64,000 nt of DNA. Origin: Micromonospora sp. DSM 45708 (GTDB lineage: Bacteria > Actinomycetota > Actinomycetes > Mycobacteriales > Micromonosporaceae). This document shows positions 25,237 to 33,602 of this stretch, piece after piece. Below the pieces are notes generated by a model, which saw only the letters and a program-made list of their open reading frames with translations, was not told the origin of the DNA and did not search any database. The translations under genes and the position numbers were made by a program. How positions within the stretch are numbered: the first letter of the stretch is position 1; each line of letters starts with the position of its first letter. The DNA is taken from positions 2,046,001 to 2,110,000 of the forward strand of contig NZ_CP154796.1 of NCBI RefSeq assembly GCF_039566955.1, written 5' to 3'.

Positions 25237-26385
25237 TCAGCCGGCGAGCAGGTGACGGGCCATGACGAGTCGTTGCACCTGGTTGGTGCCCTCGTAGATC
25301 TGGGTGATCTTGGCGTCGCGCATCATCCGCTCCAGCGGGAAGTCCCGGGTGTAGCCGTAGCCGCCGAGCAGTTGCACCGCGTCGGTGGTGATCCGCATGG
25401 CCGCGTCCGAGGCGAAGCACTTGGCCGCCGCGCCGAAGTACGACAGGTCGGGCTCGTCGCGCTCGGACCGGCCGGCCGCCGCGTAGGTGAGCTGCCGGGC
25501 CGCCTCCAGCGTCATGCCCATGTCCGCGAGCATGAACTGGATGCCCTGGAAGTCGGCGACGGCCCGCCCGAACTGCCGGCGTTCCCGCACGTAGGCCCGC
25601 GCGTGGTCGAGCGCGCCCTGCGCGATGCCCACGGCCTGCGCGGCGATGGTGACCCGGGTGTGGTCGAGCGTCCGCATCGCGGTGGCGAAGCCGGTGCCCG
25701 GCTCGCCGATGATCCGGTCGGCCGGGATGCGGACGTCGTCGAAGTAGACCTCGCGGGTCGGTGACCCCTTGATGCCCAGCTTCCGCTCGGGTGCGCCGAA
25801 GCCGACGCCGGGGTCGGACCGCTCCACCACGAACGCGGAGATGCCGCGTGAGCGCGCCGCCGGGTCGGTCACCGCGAACACCGTGTAGTACTCGCTCACG
25901 CCGGCGTTGGTGATCCAGCGCTTGACCCCGTTGAGCACCCAACCGTCGCCGTCGCGCTCGGCGCGGGTGCGCATCCCGGCGGCGTCGCTGCCGGCCTCCG
26001 GCTCGGAGAGGCAGTACGAGAACATCGCCTCGCCGCGGGCGACCGGCGGCAGGTAGCGCTGCCGGAGTTCCTCCCCGGCGGCCAGCAGCAGCGGCATGGT
26101 GCCCAGTTTGTTGCCGGCCGGGATGAGCGACGACGAGGCGCAGGCGCGGGCGATCTCCTCGATGACGATCGCGGTGGCGAGGGCGTCGGCGCCGGCGCCG
26201 CCGTACTCGACCGGGATGTGCGGCGCGTGGAAGTCGGCGGCGCGCAGCGCGTCGTAGGCGACCTGCGGGAACCGGCCGTTCTCGTCCGCGTCGGCGGCGT
26301 GCGGCGCGACCTTGTCGTCGCACACGGCCCGCACGGCCTCCCGCACCGCCGTGTGCTCCTCGGGCAGTTGGTACGCCTCGAACAC
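25237..26385 (-). CDS. acyl-CoA dehydrogenase
   Basis: 382 aa, full ACAD length. FAD-dependent alpha,beta-dehydrogenation of an acyl-CoA. Seen are FSYCLSEPEAGSDAAGMRTRA, WVLNGVKRWITNAG, ARERRQFGRAVADFQGIQ-type and GGYGYTRDFPLERMMRDAKI, and the catalytic Glu region QIYEGTNQVQRLVMARHL at the C-terminus. GTG 26385 is preceded by AGGAGGT. Monocistronic, divergent from the next operon. A TATTAT -10 (26416-26421, minus strand) overlaps operator B. Convergent with tetR with only 12 nt between stops. Confidence 0.9.
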   Translation of the reverse strand: MFEAYQLPEEHTAVREAVRAVCDDKVAPHAADADENGRFPQVAYDALRAADFHAPHIPVEYGGAGADALATAIVIEEIARACASSSLIPAGNKLGTMPLLLAAGEELRQRYLPPVARGEAMFSYCLSEPEAGSDAAGMRTRAERDGDGWVLNGVKRWITNAGVSEYYTVFAVTDPAARSRGISAFVVERSDPGVGFGAPERKLGIKGSPTREVYFDDVRIPADRIIGEPGTGFATAMRTLDHTRVTIAAQAVGIAQGALDHARAYVRERRQFGRAVADFQGIQFMLADMGMTLEAARQLTYAAAGRSERDEPDLSYFGAAAKCFASDAAMRITTDAVQLLGGYGYTRDFPLERMMRDAKITQIYEGTNQVQRLVMARHLLAG

Positions 26386-26418
26386 CGCAGACCTCCTCGT
26401 CGCCGACCTGGCACGATA

Positions 26419-26436
26419 ATACCATCCGGTCGGTAT
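26419..26436. promoter_or_regulatory. TetR-type operator, site B
   Basis: ATACCATCCGGTCGGTAT. It overlaps the candidate -10 TATTAT of the minus-strand acyl-CoA dehydrogenase gene (26416-26421) and the upstream spacer. It also lies ~30 bp upstream of the plus-strand promoter. Confidence 0.75.
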
Positions 26437-26447
26437 GTAGCACCCCC

Positions 26448-26492
26448 TTGAGTTGTCCGCCGCCGACGTGTTAGATACCCACCAGTCGGAAT
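26448..26492 (+). promoter_or_regulatory. promoter plus TetR-type operator, site C
   Basis: -35 TTGAGT (26448-26453), 18-nt spacer, -10 TAGATA (26472-26477). The operator ATACCCACCAGTCGGAAT (26475-26492) covers the -10 and start region. It drives the five-gene plus-strand unit that starts at 26506. Confidence 0.72.
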
Positions 26493-26505
26493 GTTGGAGG
26501 CCGGG

Positions 26506-26886
26506 ATGACACGCGCCGTCCGGACGGGAATGGACTTCATCTCCGCGCTCGACCGGGGAAGCCTCGGCGGTCTCGCCCGCCTGTGCGCCCCGGACGCGAC
26601 CTGGTGGGTCGACACCGGTCCGGACCGTCGCGGTGGCGACCCGGACCTGGCGCCCGTCATCACCACCCTGCACCTGCACCACGCGGCGTCCGCCGCCGAA
26701 CTGCTCGGCATCCCCGACGACGCGCTCCAGATCACCATGCTGCCGGTCGCCCACACCGTCGGCACCGACTTCCGGGTCGCGGCCCGCCGGCCGGTGAACA
26801 GCGTCAGCTACCTCGACCGGTGGGGCGTGCCGTTGCCCTACCGGGACAAGCCCGTCGACCGCCTCACCGGAGAGGACCACGTATGA
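26506..26886 (+). CDS. NTF2/SnoaL-like small protein
   Basis: 126 aa from ATG 26506, chosen over ATG 26491 because GGAGG at 26496-26500 fits and 26491 overlaps the operator. Features GMDFISALDRGSLGGLARLCAPDATWWVDTG at the start and HTVGTDFRVAARRPVNSVSYLDRW are typical of the NTF2-like/SnoaL cone fold (split: helix ~8-22, strand WWV ~31-33). Such proteins are isomerases, cyclases, dehydratases or mere binding proteins. It is first in an operon with nitroreductase, oxidoreductase, crotonase and MaoC genes, so a hydratase or isomerase role is possible but not shown. Confidence 0.65.
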   Translation: MTRAVRTGMDFISALDRGSLGGLARLCAPDATWWVDTGPDRRGGDPDLAPVITTLHLHHAASAAELLGIPDDALQITMLPVAHTVGTDFRVAARRPVNSVSYLDRWGVPLPYRDKPVDRLTGEDHV

Positions 26887-27593
26887 GCACCGCCGTGATC
26901 ACCGACATCGACGAGGTGCTGACCACCACCCGCGCGGTGCGGCACCGGATGGACTTCGACCGCCAGGTCGGCCGCGCCGTCGTCGAGGAGTGCCTGCGCC
27001 TCGCGCAGCAGGCGCCGATGGGCTCCAACCTGGAGGACTGGCGGGCCGTCGCGGTCGACGACCCGGCGCTGCGGCGCAAGCTGTCCGAGCTGTACACCGA
27101 GATCTGGTACGAGACGGTCGAGCGTCCGTTGGCCGGTGGCGAGGCGGCGACCACCACCCGGCTGTCGCCGACGGTCCGCGCCGATCCGTCGGCCCGGGCC
27201 CGGCAGCGCCGGGTCCTCGCCGCGGTGAAGCACCTCGTCGACCACCTGGCCGAGGTGCCCGTCCTCGTCGTCCTGTGCAGCACCAAGCCGGTCCCCGAGC
27301 GGCCGGTCGGCGGCACCGCGTCCGGCTACTACGGCTCGATCTTCCCGTTCGCCTGGTCGTTCCAGCTCGCGCTGCGCTCCCGGGGCCTCGGCTCGGTGCT
27401 GGCCACCGCCATGGCGCACAAGGCCACCCGGGTACGGGCCGTGCTCGGCCTGCCCGACTCGTGGCGACCGGTCACGCTCATCCCGGTCGCGTACACGAAG
27501 GGGCTGGACTTCCGCCCCGCGGCCCGGGCCGACCTCGCCGACGTGGCGTTCTGGAACGGGCCCACCGAGCGGGCCGCGACGGCGTCGGCATGA
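26883..27593 (+). CDS. nitroreductase-family flavoprotein
   Basis: 236 aa. The N-terminal VRHRMDFDRQVGRAVVEECLRLAQQAPMGSNLEDW region (split: RMDFD ~23-27, QQAPMGSN ~44-51) matches the FMN-binding start of nitroreductases. SFQLALRSRGLGSVLATAM and VAYTKGLDFRP complete the fold. Family members reduce C=C, nitro or quinone groups or dehalogenate, with FMN and NAD(P)H or, in some actinobacteria, related deazaflavins. Overlaps the upstream gene by 4 nt (ATGA). It is not a second BluB: the BluB motifs are absent. Confidence 0.8.
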   Translation: MSTAVITDIDEVLTTTRAVRHRMDFDRQVGRAVVEECLRLAQQAPMGSNLEDWRAVAVDDPALRRKLSELYTEIWYETVERPLAGGEAATTTRLSPTVRADPSARARQRRVLAAVKHLVDHLAEVPVLVVLCSTKPVPERPVGGTASGYYGSIFPFAWSFQLALRSRGLGSVLATAMAHKATRVRAVLGLPDSWRPVTLIPVAYTKGLDFRPAARADLADVAFWNGPTERAATASA

Positions 27594-28546
27594 GAGCCGC
27601 GTACGTCGTCGAACCCTCCGCCGACCACCCGGTCGACGCGCTGCGCGTCGGTGACCTCGACGCCCCGGTGACGCCCGCCGGCTGGGTGGGTGTCGACGTG
27701 CGGGCCGGCGCGCTCAACATGCACGACATCTGGAGCCTGCGCGGCGTCGGCGCCCCACCGCCGGCCGGCCCCCGCGTCATCGGCAGCGACGCGGCCGGCG
27801 TCGCCGGCGACCGCGAGGTGATCGTCTATCCCGTGCTGCCCGCCGCGCCGACCGGCCGGACCGTCACCCACGCGACCCTGCTCCCGGACGCCGGGCACGG
27901 CGTGCTCGCCGAGCGTGTCGTGGTGCCGGCGGCACACCTGGTGCCCAAGCCCGCCGGGCTGAGCTGGGCCGAGGCGGCGAGCCTGCCGACGGCCTGGCTG
28001 ACCGCGTACCGGATGCTGTTCACCCGGACGGCGGTCGGGCCCGGGACGGTGGTGCTCGTCCAGGGCGCCGGTGGCGGTGTCGCGACGGCCGCCACCTGCC
28101 TCGCGGTGGCCGCCGGCGCCACCGTCATGGTCACCTCCCGCTCCCCGGTCAAGCGGGAGCGGGCGCTGGCCCTCGGCGCGGCCGTCGCGCTGGACAGCGG
28201 CGAACGCACACCGGAGCTGGCCGACATCGTCGTCGAGACCGTCGGCCCGGCCACGTTCGCCCACTCGGTGCGCTCGACCCGGGCCGGCGGCGCCATCGTG
28301 GTGTGCGGCGGCACCAGCGGCTTCACCGCCCACCTGGACCTGCCCCGCCTGTTCGCCCGGGAGATCACCGTCCACGGCTCGACCATGGGCACGCTCGACG
28401 AGTTCCGGGCCCTGGTCGAGTTCGTCGACGCCCGGCACGTGCGGCCGGTCGTCGACAGCGTCGTCGACCTCGCCGACATCCGCCGCCAGGCCGGTCGGAT
28501 GATCGCCGGCACCGGTTTCGGCAAGCTCTGTGTGAGTGTGTCGTGA
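27590..28546 (+). CDS. zinc-independent MDR alcohol dehydrogenase / quinone oxidoreductase
   Basis: 318 aa medium-chain reductase. GroES-like start (ALNMHDIWSLRGVG, RVIGSDAAGVAG), then a Rossmann domain VLVQGAGGGVATAATCLAVAAGATV and FGKL near the end. Neither the catalytic GHE zinc motif nor the structural four-Cys lobe is visible, so it resembles quinone oxidoreductase/enoyl reductase-like members using NADPH. Overlaps its neighbours by 4 nt on both sides. Confidence 0.8.
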   Translation: MRAAYVVEPSADHPVDALRVGDLDAPVTPAGWVGVDVRAGALNMHDIWSLRGVGAPPPAGPRVIGSDAAGVAGDREVIVYPVLPAAPTGRTVTHATLLPDAGHGVLAERVVVPAAHLVPKPAGLSWAEAASLPTAWLTAYRMLFTRTAVGPGTVVLVQGAGGGVATAATCLAVAAGATVMVTSRSPVKRERALALGAAVALDSGERTPELADIVVETVGPATFAHSVRSTRAGGAIVVCGGTSGFTAHLDLPRLFAREITVHGSTMGTLDEFRALVEFVDARHVRPVVDSVVDLADIRRQAGRMIAGTGFGKLCVSVS

Positions 28547-29271
28547 CCTCCGTCGTGGTGACCCGCCGCGGGCCCGCGCTGTGGGCCCGGATCGACCGCG
28601 CCGGCGTCGGCAACGCCTGCGACAGCACGGTGCTGGCCGGCCTCGAAGGCTGGCTCGCCGGGGCGACCGATCCGGACGTCCGGGTGCTCGTGCTCACCGG
28701 GACCGGCCGGAGCTTCTGCGCCGGGGCCGACCTCGCCGAGGCCACCGGCCTGCTCGGCGACCTGCCCGCGCTGCTGGCCCTCCTCGACCGGGGCCGCCGC
28801 CTGGTACGCCGGATCCGGGCGGCGGAGCTGCCCACCGTCGCGGCGGTCAACGGGGCGGCCTTCGCCGGCGGCCTGGAACTGCTGCTCGCCTGTGACATCG
28901 CGGTCGCCGCCGACAGCGCCCGGATCGGCGACCGGCACCTCGCCGTCGGCCAGGTGCCCGGCTGGGGATCGAGTGTCCTGCTGCCGCTCGCGGTCGGTCC
29001 GGCGCTCGCCCGGCGGCTGCTGGTCACCGGCGAGACCTGGTCGGCCGAGGAGTGCGCGCGCCGCGGCCTGGTCAGCCGGGCCGTCGCCGACGAGCAGCTC
29101 GTCGCGCACGTCGACGCGCTGGCGGCGACCGTCGCGGCCCTCGATCCGACCGCGGTCCGGCGGATGGTGCGCCTCGCCCGGCCGGTCGTCGACGACGCGG
29201 CCTGGGAGCGCGAGTGGGCGACGCTCACCGCGCACGTCACGGCCCAGGCGACCGCCGCCGCTCCCGAGTGA
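28543..29271 (+). CDS. crotonase-superfamily enoyl-CoA hydratase/isomerase (second catalytic Glu replaced)
   Basis: 242 aa. Crotonase features: GTGRSFCAGADLAEATG (oxyanion loop), AAVNGAAFAGGLELLLACDIAVAADSA. Glu112 in AGGLELLLACD fits the first catalytic acid. The second position, 20 residues on, is His132 in IGDRHLAVG instead of the PE of true hydratases. It may be an isomerase or other CoA-thioester enzyme rather than a standard hydratase. GTG 28543 overlaps the upstream stop. Confidence 0.82.
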   Translation: MTSVVVTRRGPALWARIDRAGVGNACDSTVLAGLEGWLAGATDPDVRVLVLTGTGRSFCAGADLAEATGLLGDLPALLALLDRGRRLVRRIRAAELPTVAAVNGAAFAGGLELLLACDIAVAADSARIGDRHLAVGQVPGWGSSVLLPLAVGPALARRLLVTGETWSAEECARRGLVSRAVADEQLVAHVDALAATVAALDPTAVRRMVRLARPVVDDAAWEREWATLTAHVTAQATAAAPE

Positions 29272-29309
29272 CGCTTTCCGGACCGACCACCCGAAACGGA
29301 GTACCGCAG

Positions 29310-29798
29310 ATGCGAGCCGTCAGACGAACGACCGTACGCACGCCGAGCGACCTGCTGGAACTGGTCGGCGCGGAGCTGGGCGTCAGCGCGCCGCAGGTGG
29401 TGACCCAGCGGCAGGTCGACCAGTTCGCCGACGTCACCGGCGACCACCAGTGGATCCACGTCGACGTCGAGCGGGCGCGGTCCGGGCCGTTCGGCACCAC
29501 CGTCGTGCACGGCTTCCTGACCCTGTCCCTGGTGCCGCGGCTGCTGGCCGACATCCTCGAGGTGCAGACGTTCTCGATGGGGGTCAACTACGGGCTGGAC
29601 CGGGTCCGGTTCATCAAGCCGTTGCCGCCCGGCGTCGAGATCCAGGGCACCGCGACGCTGGTCTCGGCGACGCCGATCGCCGCCCCGGCGGCCGGGCAGG
29701 CCGCCGGGGTGCAGGCCAAGGCGTCGGTGGCGGTGGAGTTCGCCGACCGGTCGCAGCCCTGCTGCGTGGCCGAGATCCTGTTCCGCTACTACGCCTGA
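29310..29798 (+). CDS. MaoC-type (R)-specific enoyl-CoA hydratase
   Basis: 162 aa hot-dog fold. The hydratase-2 motif is clear: ADVTGDHQWIHVDVERARSG (Asp/His pair) and PFGTTVVHGFLTLSL. Length and motif fit PhaJ/NodN-like single-domain MaoC proteins. ATG 29310 follows a 38-nt gap. Last gene of the unit, with a 22-nt gap to the convergent flavin reductase gene. Likely hydrates an enoyl-CoA made by one of the acyl-CoA dehydrogenases. Confidence 0.88.
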   Translation: MRAVRRTTVRTPSDLLELVGAELGVSAPQVVTQRQVDQFADVTGDHQWIHVDVERARSGPFGTTVVHGFLTLSLVPRLLADILEVQTFSMGVNYGLDRVRFIKPLPPGVEIQGTATLVSATPIAAPAAGQAAGVQAKASVAVEFADRSQPCCVAEILFRYYA

Positions 29799-29820
29799 GG
29801 CGCCCGGGGCGGGCCGGCGC

Positions 29821-30336
29821 TCACTCGGTCGCCGCCCGGGACGGCGTGACGAACCGGCCCCGGTAGAACGACAGCGCCGGCACGTCCGTCGGTGCCAGGT
29901 GCACCCGGTCGACGTCGAGCAGGAAGATCACGTGATCGCCGCTGGTGATCACCTCGTCGCGCACCCCGGCGAGGATCGCCGGGGTGCCGGGCAGCAGCGG
30001 TACGCCGTCCGGGCCGGGCACCCAGGACACGCCGCTGAGCCGTTCGGCGCCGGACAGGCCCGAGGTGGCGAACCGCCGGGCCACGTCCTCCTGGTCCTGG
30101 CCGAGGATGTGGATGGCGATCCGGTCGGCCCCGATCAGCACCGGGAAGCTCGACGAGTGGCTGGTGACGCAGAACAGCACCTTCGCCGGTTCGAGCGAGA
30201 CCGAGGTGAACGAGTTGACGGTCAGCGCGGCGACGGCGCCGTCCGCGGTCACCGCGGTCACCGCGGTCACGCCGGTGGGGAAGTGTCCGCACACCTGGCG
30301 GAACTCGGCGGAGTCGAACAGGGGCTCGGCCATCAT
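29821..30336 (-). CDS. flavin reductase (HpaC/NtaB-like, FMN-binding split barrel)
   Basis: 171 aa. FRQVCGHFPTGVTAVTA, ALTVNSFTSVSLEPAKVLFCVT and FAIHILG-like VAIHILGQDQEDVARRFA (IAIHILGQ here) are typical of reductases that deliver FMNH2/FADH2 to two-component monooxygenases. ATG 30336 overlaps the upstream stop by 4 nt. Third gene of a minus-strand operon. It may supply FMNH2 to one or more of the LLM proteins encoded 20 kb away under the same operator type. Confidence 0.87.
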   Translation of the reverse strand: MMAEPLFDSAEFRQVCGHFPTGVTAVTAVTADGAVAALTVNSFTSVSLEPAKVLFCVTSHSSSFPVLIGADRIAIHILGQDQEDVARRFATSGLSGAERLSGVSWVPGPDGVPLLPGTPAILAGVRDEVITSGDHVIFLLDVDRVHLAPTDVPALSFYRGRFVTPSRAATE

Positions 30337-31151
30337 CGGTTCACCGCCGGGTCGTGGGAGTCGTGGTCGGGACGCAGCCCGTCTTCGAGCTGGATGAGGC
30401 AGAGCGTGTGCCCACCGGGGTCCTTCACCAGGTGCAGCCGTCCGTGCGGGCTGTCCACCGGTCCGACGGTCGGCCGCCCGCCCAGGGCGGCGACCCGGGC
30501 CACCGCGTCGTCGAGGGACGCGACCGCGAAGTAGGTGACCCACTTCGACGGGATCGGGTTGGGCCACTCGTTGTCGAGTTCGAGGACACCGGCGACCGGG
30601 ACGTCGCCGAGCATCAGCACCGTGTAGGGCCGCGCGGTGGGGGAGTCACCGCGCTGCTGGGCGGTGTAGCCGAACAGGGCGCGGTAGTAGGCCACCGACG
30701 CGGCGGGCTCGCCGGTGTCCAGCTCGTTCCAGCACAGCGCGCCGACCGAGTTGAGCGCCTGGACGCCGGCGCGTGACTCGCCCTGGTAGAGACCGAAGGC
30801 CGCGCCGAAGGGGTCGACGACCGCCGCGCCGGTGCCGGCCGCGGGCAGGTACCGGGGTGGCGTGACCAACTCGCCGCCGAGCGCCACCGCCTGCCGCGTG
30901 GACCGGGCGACGTCGTCGACGGCGAAGTAGGTGAGCCAGCCCCGGGGCCGATCGCCGTGCAGGGCGGCGGCGTCGGAGATCCCGGCGACGTCGCGGCCGT
31001 CGACGCTGCACATCCGGTACGTCGTGCCGCCCAGCCGTTCGGCGCGGACCGTCCAACCGAGCAGCGAGCGGTAGAACGCCTCGGCCCGTTCCGGGTCGGG
31101 GGTGCACAGCTCCACCCAGACCGCCTCGCCGGGCTGGAATCGATGGCTCAT
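30333..31151 (-). CDS. tandem VOC (glyoxalase/dioxygenase-fold) protein
   Basis: 272 aa with two VOC modules: ~5-125 (AVWVELCTPDPERAEAFYRSLLGW ... VVDPFGAAFGLYQ) and ~133-260 (CWNELDTGEPAASVAYYRALFGY ... VKDPGGHTLCLIQ). Each has the beta-alpha-beta-beta-beta pattern. Metal-dependent isomerases, epimerases, ring-cleavage dioxygenases and resistance proteins share this fold, and the reaction is not readable. Overlaps both neighbours by 4 nt, giving a tightly coupled crotonase-VOC-flavin reductase operon. Confidence 0.8.
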   Translation of the reverse strand: MSHRFQPGEAVWVELCTPDPERAEAFYRSLLGWTVRAERLGGTTYRMCSVDGRDVAGISDAAALHGDRPRGWLTYFAVDDVARSTRQAVALGGELVTPPRYLPAAGTGAAVVDPFGAAFGLYQGESRAGVQALNSVGALCWNELDTGEPAASVAYYRALFGYTAQQRGDSPTARPYTVLMLGDVPVAGVLELDNEWPNPIPSKWVTYFAVASLDDAVARVAALGGRPTVGPVDSPHGRLHLVKDPGGHTLCLIQLEDGLRPDHDSHDPAVNR

Positions 31152-31885
31152 CCGGAGGCTCCCTGCGTGGTCGGGCCCGCGACGATGGTGCGGGCCGAGA
31201 TGTCGTAGGCCTGGTCGGCGGTCCCGGTGGCCAGGCTCGACTCGACGACCGCGACCACCGCCCGCAGCGTCGGTCCCGGCACGGCCAGCAGCGTGTCGAC
31301 GAGGTCGTCCACCGCGTGGTCGAGGTCGTCCTCGGCGACCACCCGGGCGACCAGCCCCCAGGCGAGCAGTTGCGCGGCGGTCGCGGTCGACGCGCCGGTC
31401 AGCAGGTGGTAGGCGTGCTGGCGGGGCACCGACCGGGCGATGGTGTGGCCGACGCCGGCGGGGGCGAAGCCGTACCGGGCCTCCGGGAGCGACAGCCGGG
31501 CGTCGGCCGCGGCGATCGGCAGGTGCACGGCGCTGAGCAGGCCGGCGCCGAAACCGATGATCCGCCCTCGGACAGCGGCGACGACGGGCACCGGGAGTCG
31601 CCGGATCCGGTGCAGCGCCGCGTCGCTGGCGCGCAGGTCGGCGGCGACCGTCTCGGTGGTGGCGTCGGCCAGCGCGGCGAAGGCGGTGGTGTCCCAACCG
31701 CCGCAGAAGTGTCGACCGGCCATGTCGAGCCGGACGAGCGCGCAACGCTCGTCCGCGGCGGCGGTCTCCAGCGTGTCGACGAGTCCGTGCAGGCCGGCGT
31801 GGTCGAAGCAGTTGCCGCGTGCCGCGTTGTCGTAGCGGACCCGCGCCAGGCGGCCGTCGTGCCCATGGGTCAGGGTGATGGTCAC
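31148..31885 (-). CDS. crotonase-superfamily protein, probably leaderless start (first catalytic Glu missing)
   Basis: 245 aa from GTG 31885. An ATG at 31897 is in frame but lies inside the candidate -10 (TATGAT, 31893-31898), so transcription would start at about 31885, exactly at the GTG. Crotonase features: ARGNCFDHAGL, AGRHFCGGWDTTAF, VRGRIIGFGAGLLSAVHLPIA, LSLPEARYGFAPAGVG. Glu135 keeps the second catalytic position, while the first is Gly115. Chemistry other than simple hydration is likely. Heads a three-gene operon under operator D. Confidence 0.8.
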   Translation of the reverse strand: MTITLTHGHDGRLARVRYDNAARGNCFDHAGLHGLVDTLETAAADERCALVRLDMAGRHFCGGWDTTAFAALADATTETVAADLRASDAALHRIRRLPVPVVAAVRGRIIGFGAGLLSAVHLPIAAADARLSLPEARYGFAPAGVGHTIARSVPRQHAYHLLTGASTATAAQLLAWGLVARVVAEDDLDHAVDDLVDTLLAVPGPTLRAVVAVVESSLATGTADQAYDISARTIVAGPTTQGASG

Positions 31886-31892
31886 GCCGGGG

Positions 31893-31923
31893 ATCATACA
31901 TACCGGTCGGTATGAAGACAACG
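31893..31923 (-). promoter_or_regulatory. promoter plus TetR-type operator, site D
   Basis: On the minus strand: -35 TTGTCT (about 31916-31921), 17-nt spacer, -10 TATGAT (31898-31893). The operator ATACATACCGGTCGGTAT (31896-31913) fills the spacer and touches the -10. The core ATACCGGTCGGTAT half is a strong match to the motif. Confidence 0.75.
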
Positions 31924-31982
31924 CCGCTGGTTGGCCCGGCTCTGTCACACGAATGTCATGGACGGGATACCCGGGTGACCCG

Positions 31983-32011
31983 TTGACTTGATACCGGCTG
32001 GTCGGTACTTT
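31983..32011 (+). promoter_or_regulatory. promoter plus TetR-type operator, site E
   Basis: -35 TTGACT (31983-31988), 17-nt spacer, -10 TACTTT (32006-32011). The operator ATACCGGCTGGTCGGTAC (31991-32008) occupies the whole spacer. This is a textbook repressor placement in front of the ABC importer operon. Confidence 0.8.
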
Positions 32012-32076
32012 GTGGCGAACGTCACCGCCGCCTCACGCGGAGACATGACGGGTCCATCGCTGTGAAGGACACCACG

Positions 32077-33600
32077 ATGATCATGAAGTCCTTGCGTTCC
32101 CGGCGCTCCCTGGCACTTGCCGCCGCCGCGACCATCGCGAGCGCCGGCCTCACCGGGTGCGGCGGCTCCGACTCCGACAACGCCGGCGCGTCCGGCACGG
32201 CCACCATCCGGGCCCTGCTCGCCGCGCAACCGGCGACGCTCGACCCGATCGTGGGCGCACGCTCCGCCCAGATCGTCTGGGCGACGATGCTCGAGCCCCT
32301 GATCGACACCGGCGACGACCTGACGCCCACCGACACCGGCCTGGTGACGAGCTGGACCCGCACCGACGCCACGACCTGGAGCTTCAAGGTCCGGCCCGAC
32401 ATCAGCTTCAGCAACGGCGAGAAGGCCGACGCGGCGGCGGTCGCCAACACCATCACGCTCACCCGGGACAGCGCCGCGTCGCAGCTCAAGTCCTACTTCG
32501 GGAACGTCACCGCGATCGAGGCGCCGGACGCCACCACCGTCGTGGTCAAGACCAAGACCCCGCAGTACGACATCCCCGACCTGCTCACCACCGTCTACCT
32601 GGTGCCGCCGAAGTACTACCAGGAGAAGGGCTCGGAGGGCTTCGCCGCCGCACCGGTCGGCACCGGCCCGTACGTGTGGAGCGGTGCGAACGCCGGCCGC
32701 GACATCTCGGTCAAACGCAACCCCGACTACTGGGGCACCAAGGCGACGAACGACGGCGTCACCTTCACCTGGGCCAACGAGGCCGCCCAGCGCCTCGCGT
32801 TGATCCAGAGCAAGAGCGTGGACGTCTCCTTCGACCTGCCGCCGGCGCAGGCGAGCGCGGCCAAGGCGGCCGGCGTCAACGTGGTGAGCACCGAAACCGC
32901 CATGAAGATCATCGCCTTCCTCGACTCGACCAAGGCGCCGTTCGACGACCCGAAGCTGCGCGAGGCGGCGGCGCTGGCCATCGACCGCGACGCGATCGTC
33001 AAGGGCATCTTCGACGGCCAGGCGGTGCCCGACGCCGGCCTGCTCAACGTCCGACCCGGCCAGCAGCCGACGCAGAGCGTGACCGCCGACCCCGCCAAGG
33101 CCAAGGAACTCGTCGGCGGCGTGGCCCCCGGCGTGCAGATCAGCTATCCGGCGGCGCAGTACACCAACATCGAGGAGGTCTCGCAGGCCGTCGGCGGCAG
33201 CCTGGAGAAGGCCGGCTTCAAGGTGACCTACGTGCCGCTCGACTACGGCACGCTGGTCAAGCGGATCATCGGCCGTCAGGTGCCCGGCATCGCGATCTTC
33301 GCCGGCGTCCCGAACGTCGCCGTGCCGGACTACTTCGTCAGCGGCTTCATGAAGACGAAGTCGATCACCGGAAACTGCCCCGACCCGCAGATCGACACGC
33401 TCGCCCAGCAGGCGCTGGAGCAGGACGGCGCCGAGCAGGCCGCCCCGATCTACGAGCAGCTCAACACCGTCGGCGTGGTCCAGAAGCACTGCTACGTGCC
33501 GCTGTACCGGCAGGTGTTCAACTACGCGACCGGCCCGGGTGTCTCCGGAGTGGTGTTCGGCCCCCTGAACACCGTGGACTTCACGAAGACGACCCGCTGA
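32077..33600 (+). CDS. ABC transporter substrate-binding lipoprotein (peptide/nickel type, family 5)
   Basis: 507 aa. Sec/lipoprotein signal with basic start MIMKSLRSRRS, hydrophobic core and lipobox GLTGC (Cys28). The mature part shows family-5 SBP blocks: PATLDPIVGARSAQIVWATMLEPL, TTWSFKVRPDISFSNGEK, VGTGPYVWSG, REAAALAIDRDAIVKGIF. ATG 32077 is preferred (AAGGA upstream at 32065-32069) over GTG 32062. First gene of an operon with two ATPases and two permeases. Substrate unknown: the family also binds opines, sugars, plant compounds and metal chelates besides peptides. Confidence 0.9.
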   Translation: MIMKSLRSRRSLALAAAATIASAGLTGCGGSDSDNAGASGTATIRALLAAQPATLDPIVGARSAQIVWATMLEPLIDTGDDLTPTDTGLVTSWTRTDATTWSFKVRPDISFSNGEKADAAAVANTITLTRDSAASQLKSYFGNVTAIEAPDATTVVVKTKTPQYDIPDLLTTVYLVPPKYYQEKGSEGFAAAPVGTGPYVWSGANAGRDISVKRNPDYWGTKATNDGVTFTWANEAAQRLALIQSKSVDVSFDLPPAQASAAKAAGVNVVSTETAMKIIAFLDSTKAPFDDPKLREAAALAIDRDAIVKGIFDGQAVPDAGLLNVRPGQQPTQSVTADPAKAKELVGGVAPGVQISYPAAQYTNIEEVSQAVGGSLEKAGFKVTYVPLDYGTLVKRIIGRQVPGIAIFAGVPNVAVPDYFVSGFMKTKSITGNCPDPQIDTLAQQALEQDGAEQAAPIYEQLNTVGVVQKHCYVPLYRQVFNYATGPGVSGVVFGPLNTVDFTKTTR

Positions 33601-33602
33601 CG

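Noticed and set aside
26883..27593. A second BluB
   Set aside because: It shares the nitroreductase fold but lacks BluB-specific motifs and sits in the catabolic operon without a riboswitch.
31886..31948. ATG starts at 31897 or further upstream for the minus-strand crotonase
   Set aside because: They fall in or upstream of the candidate -10 and operator; no SD precedes them.
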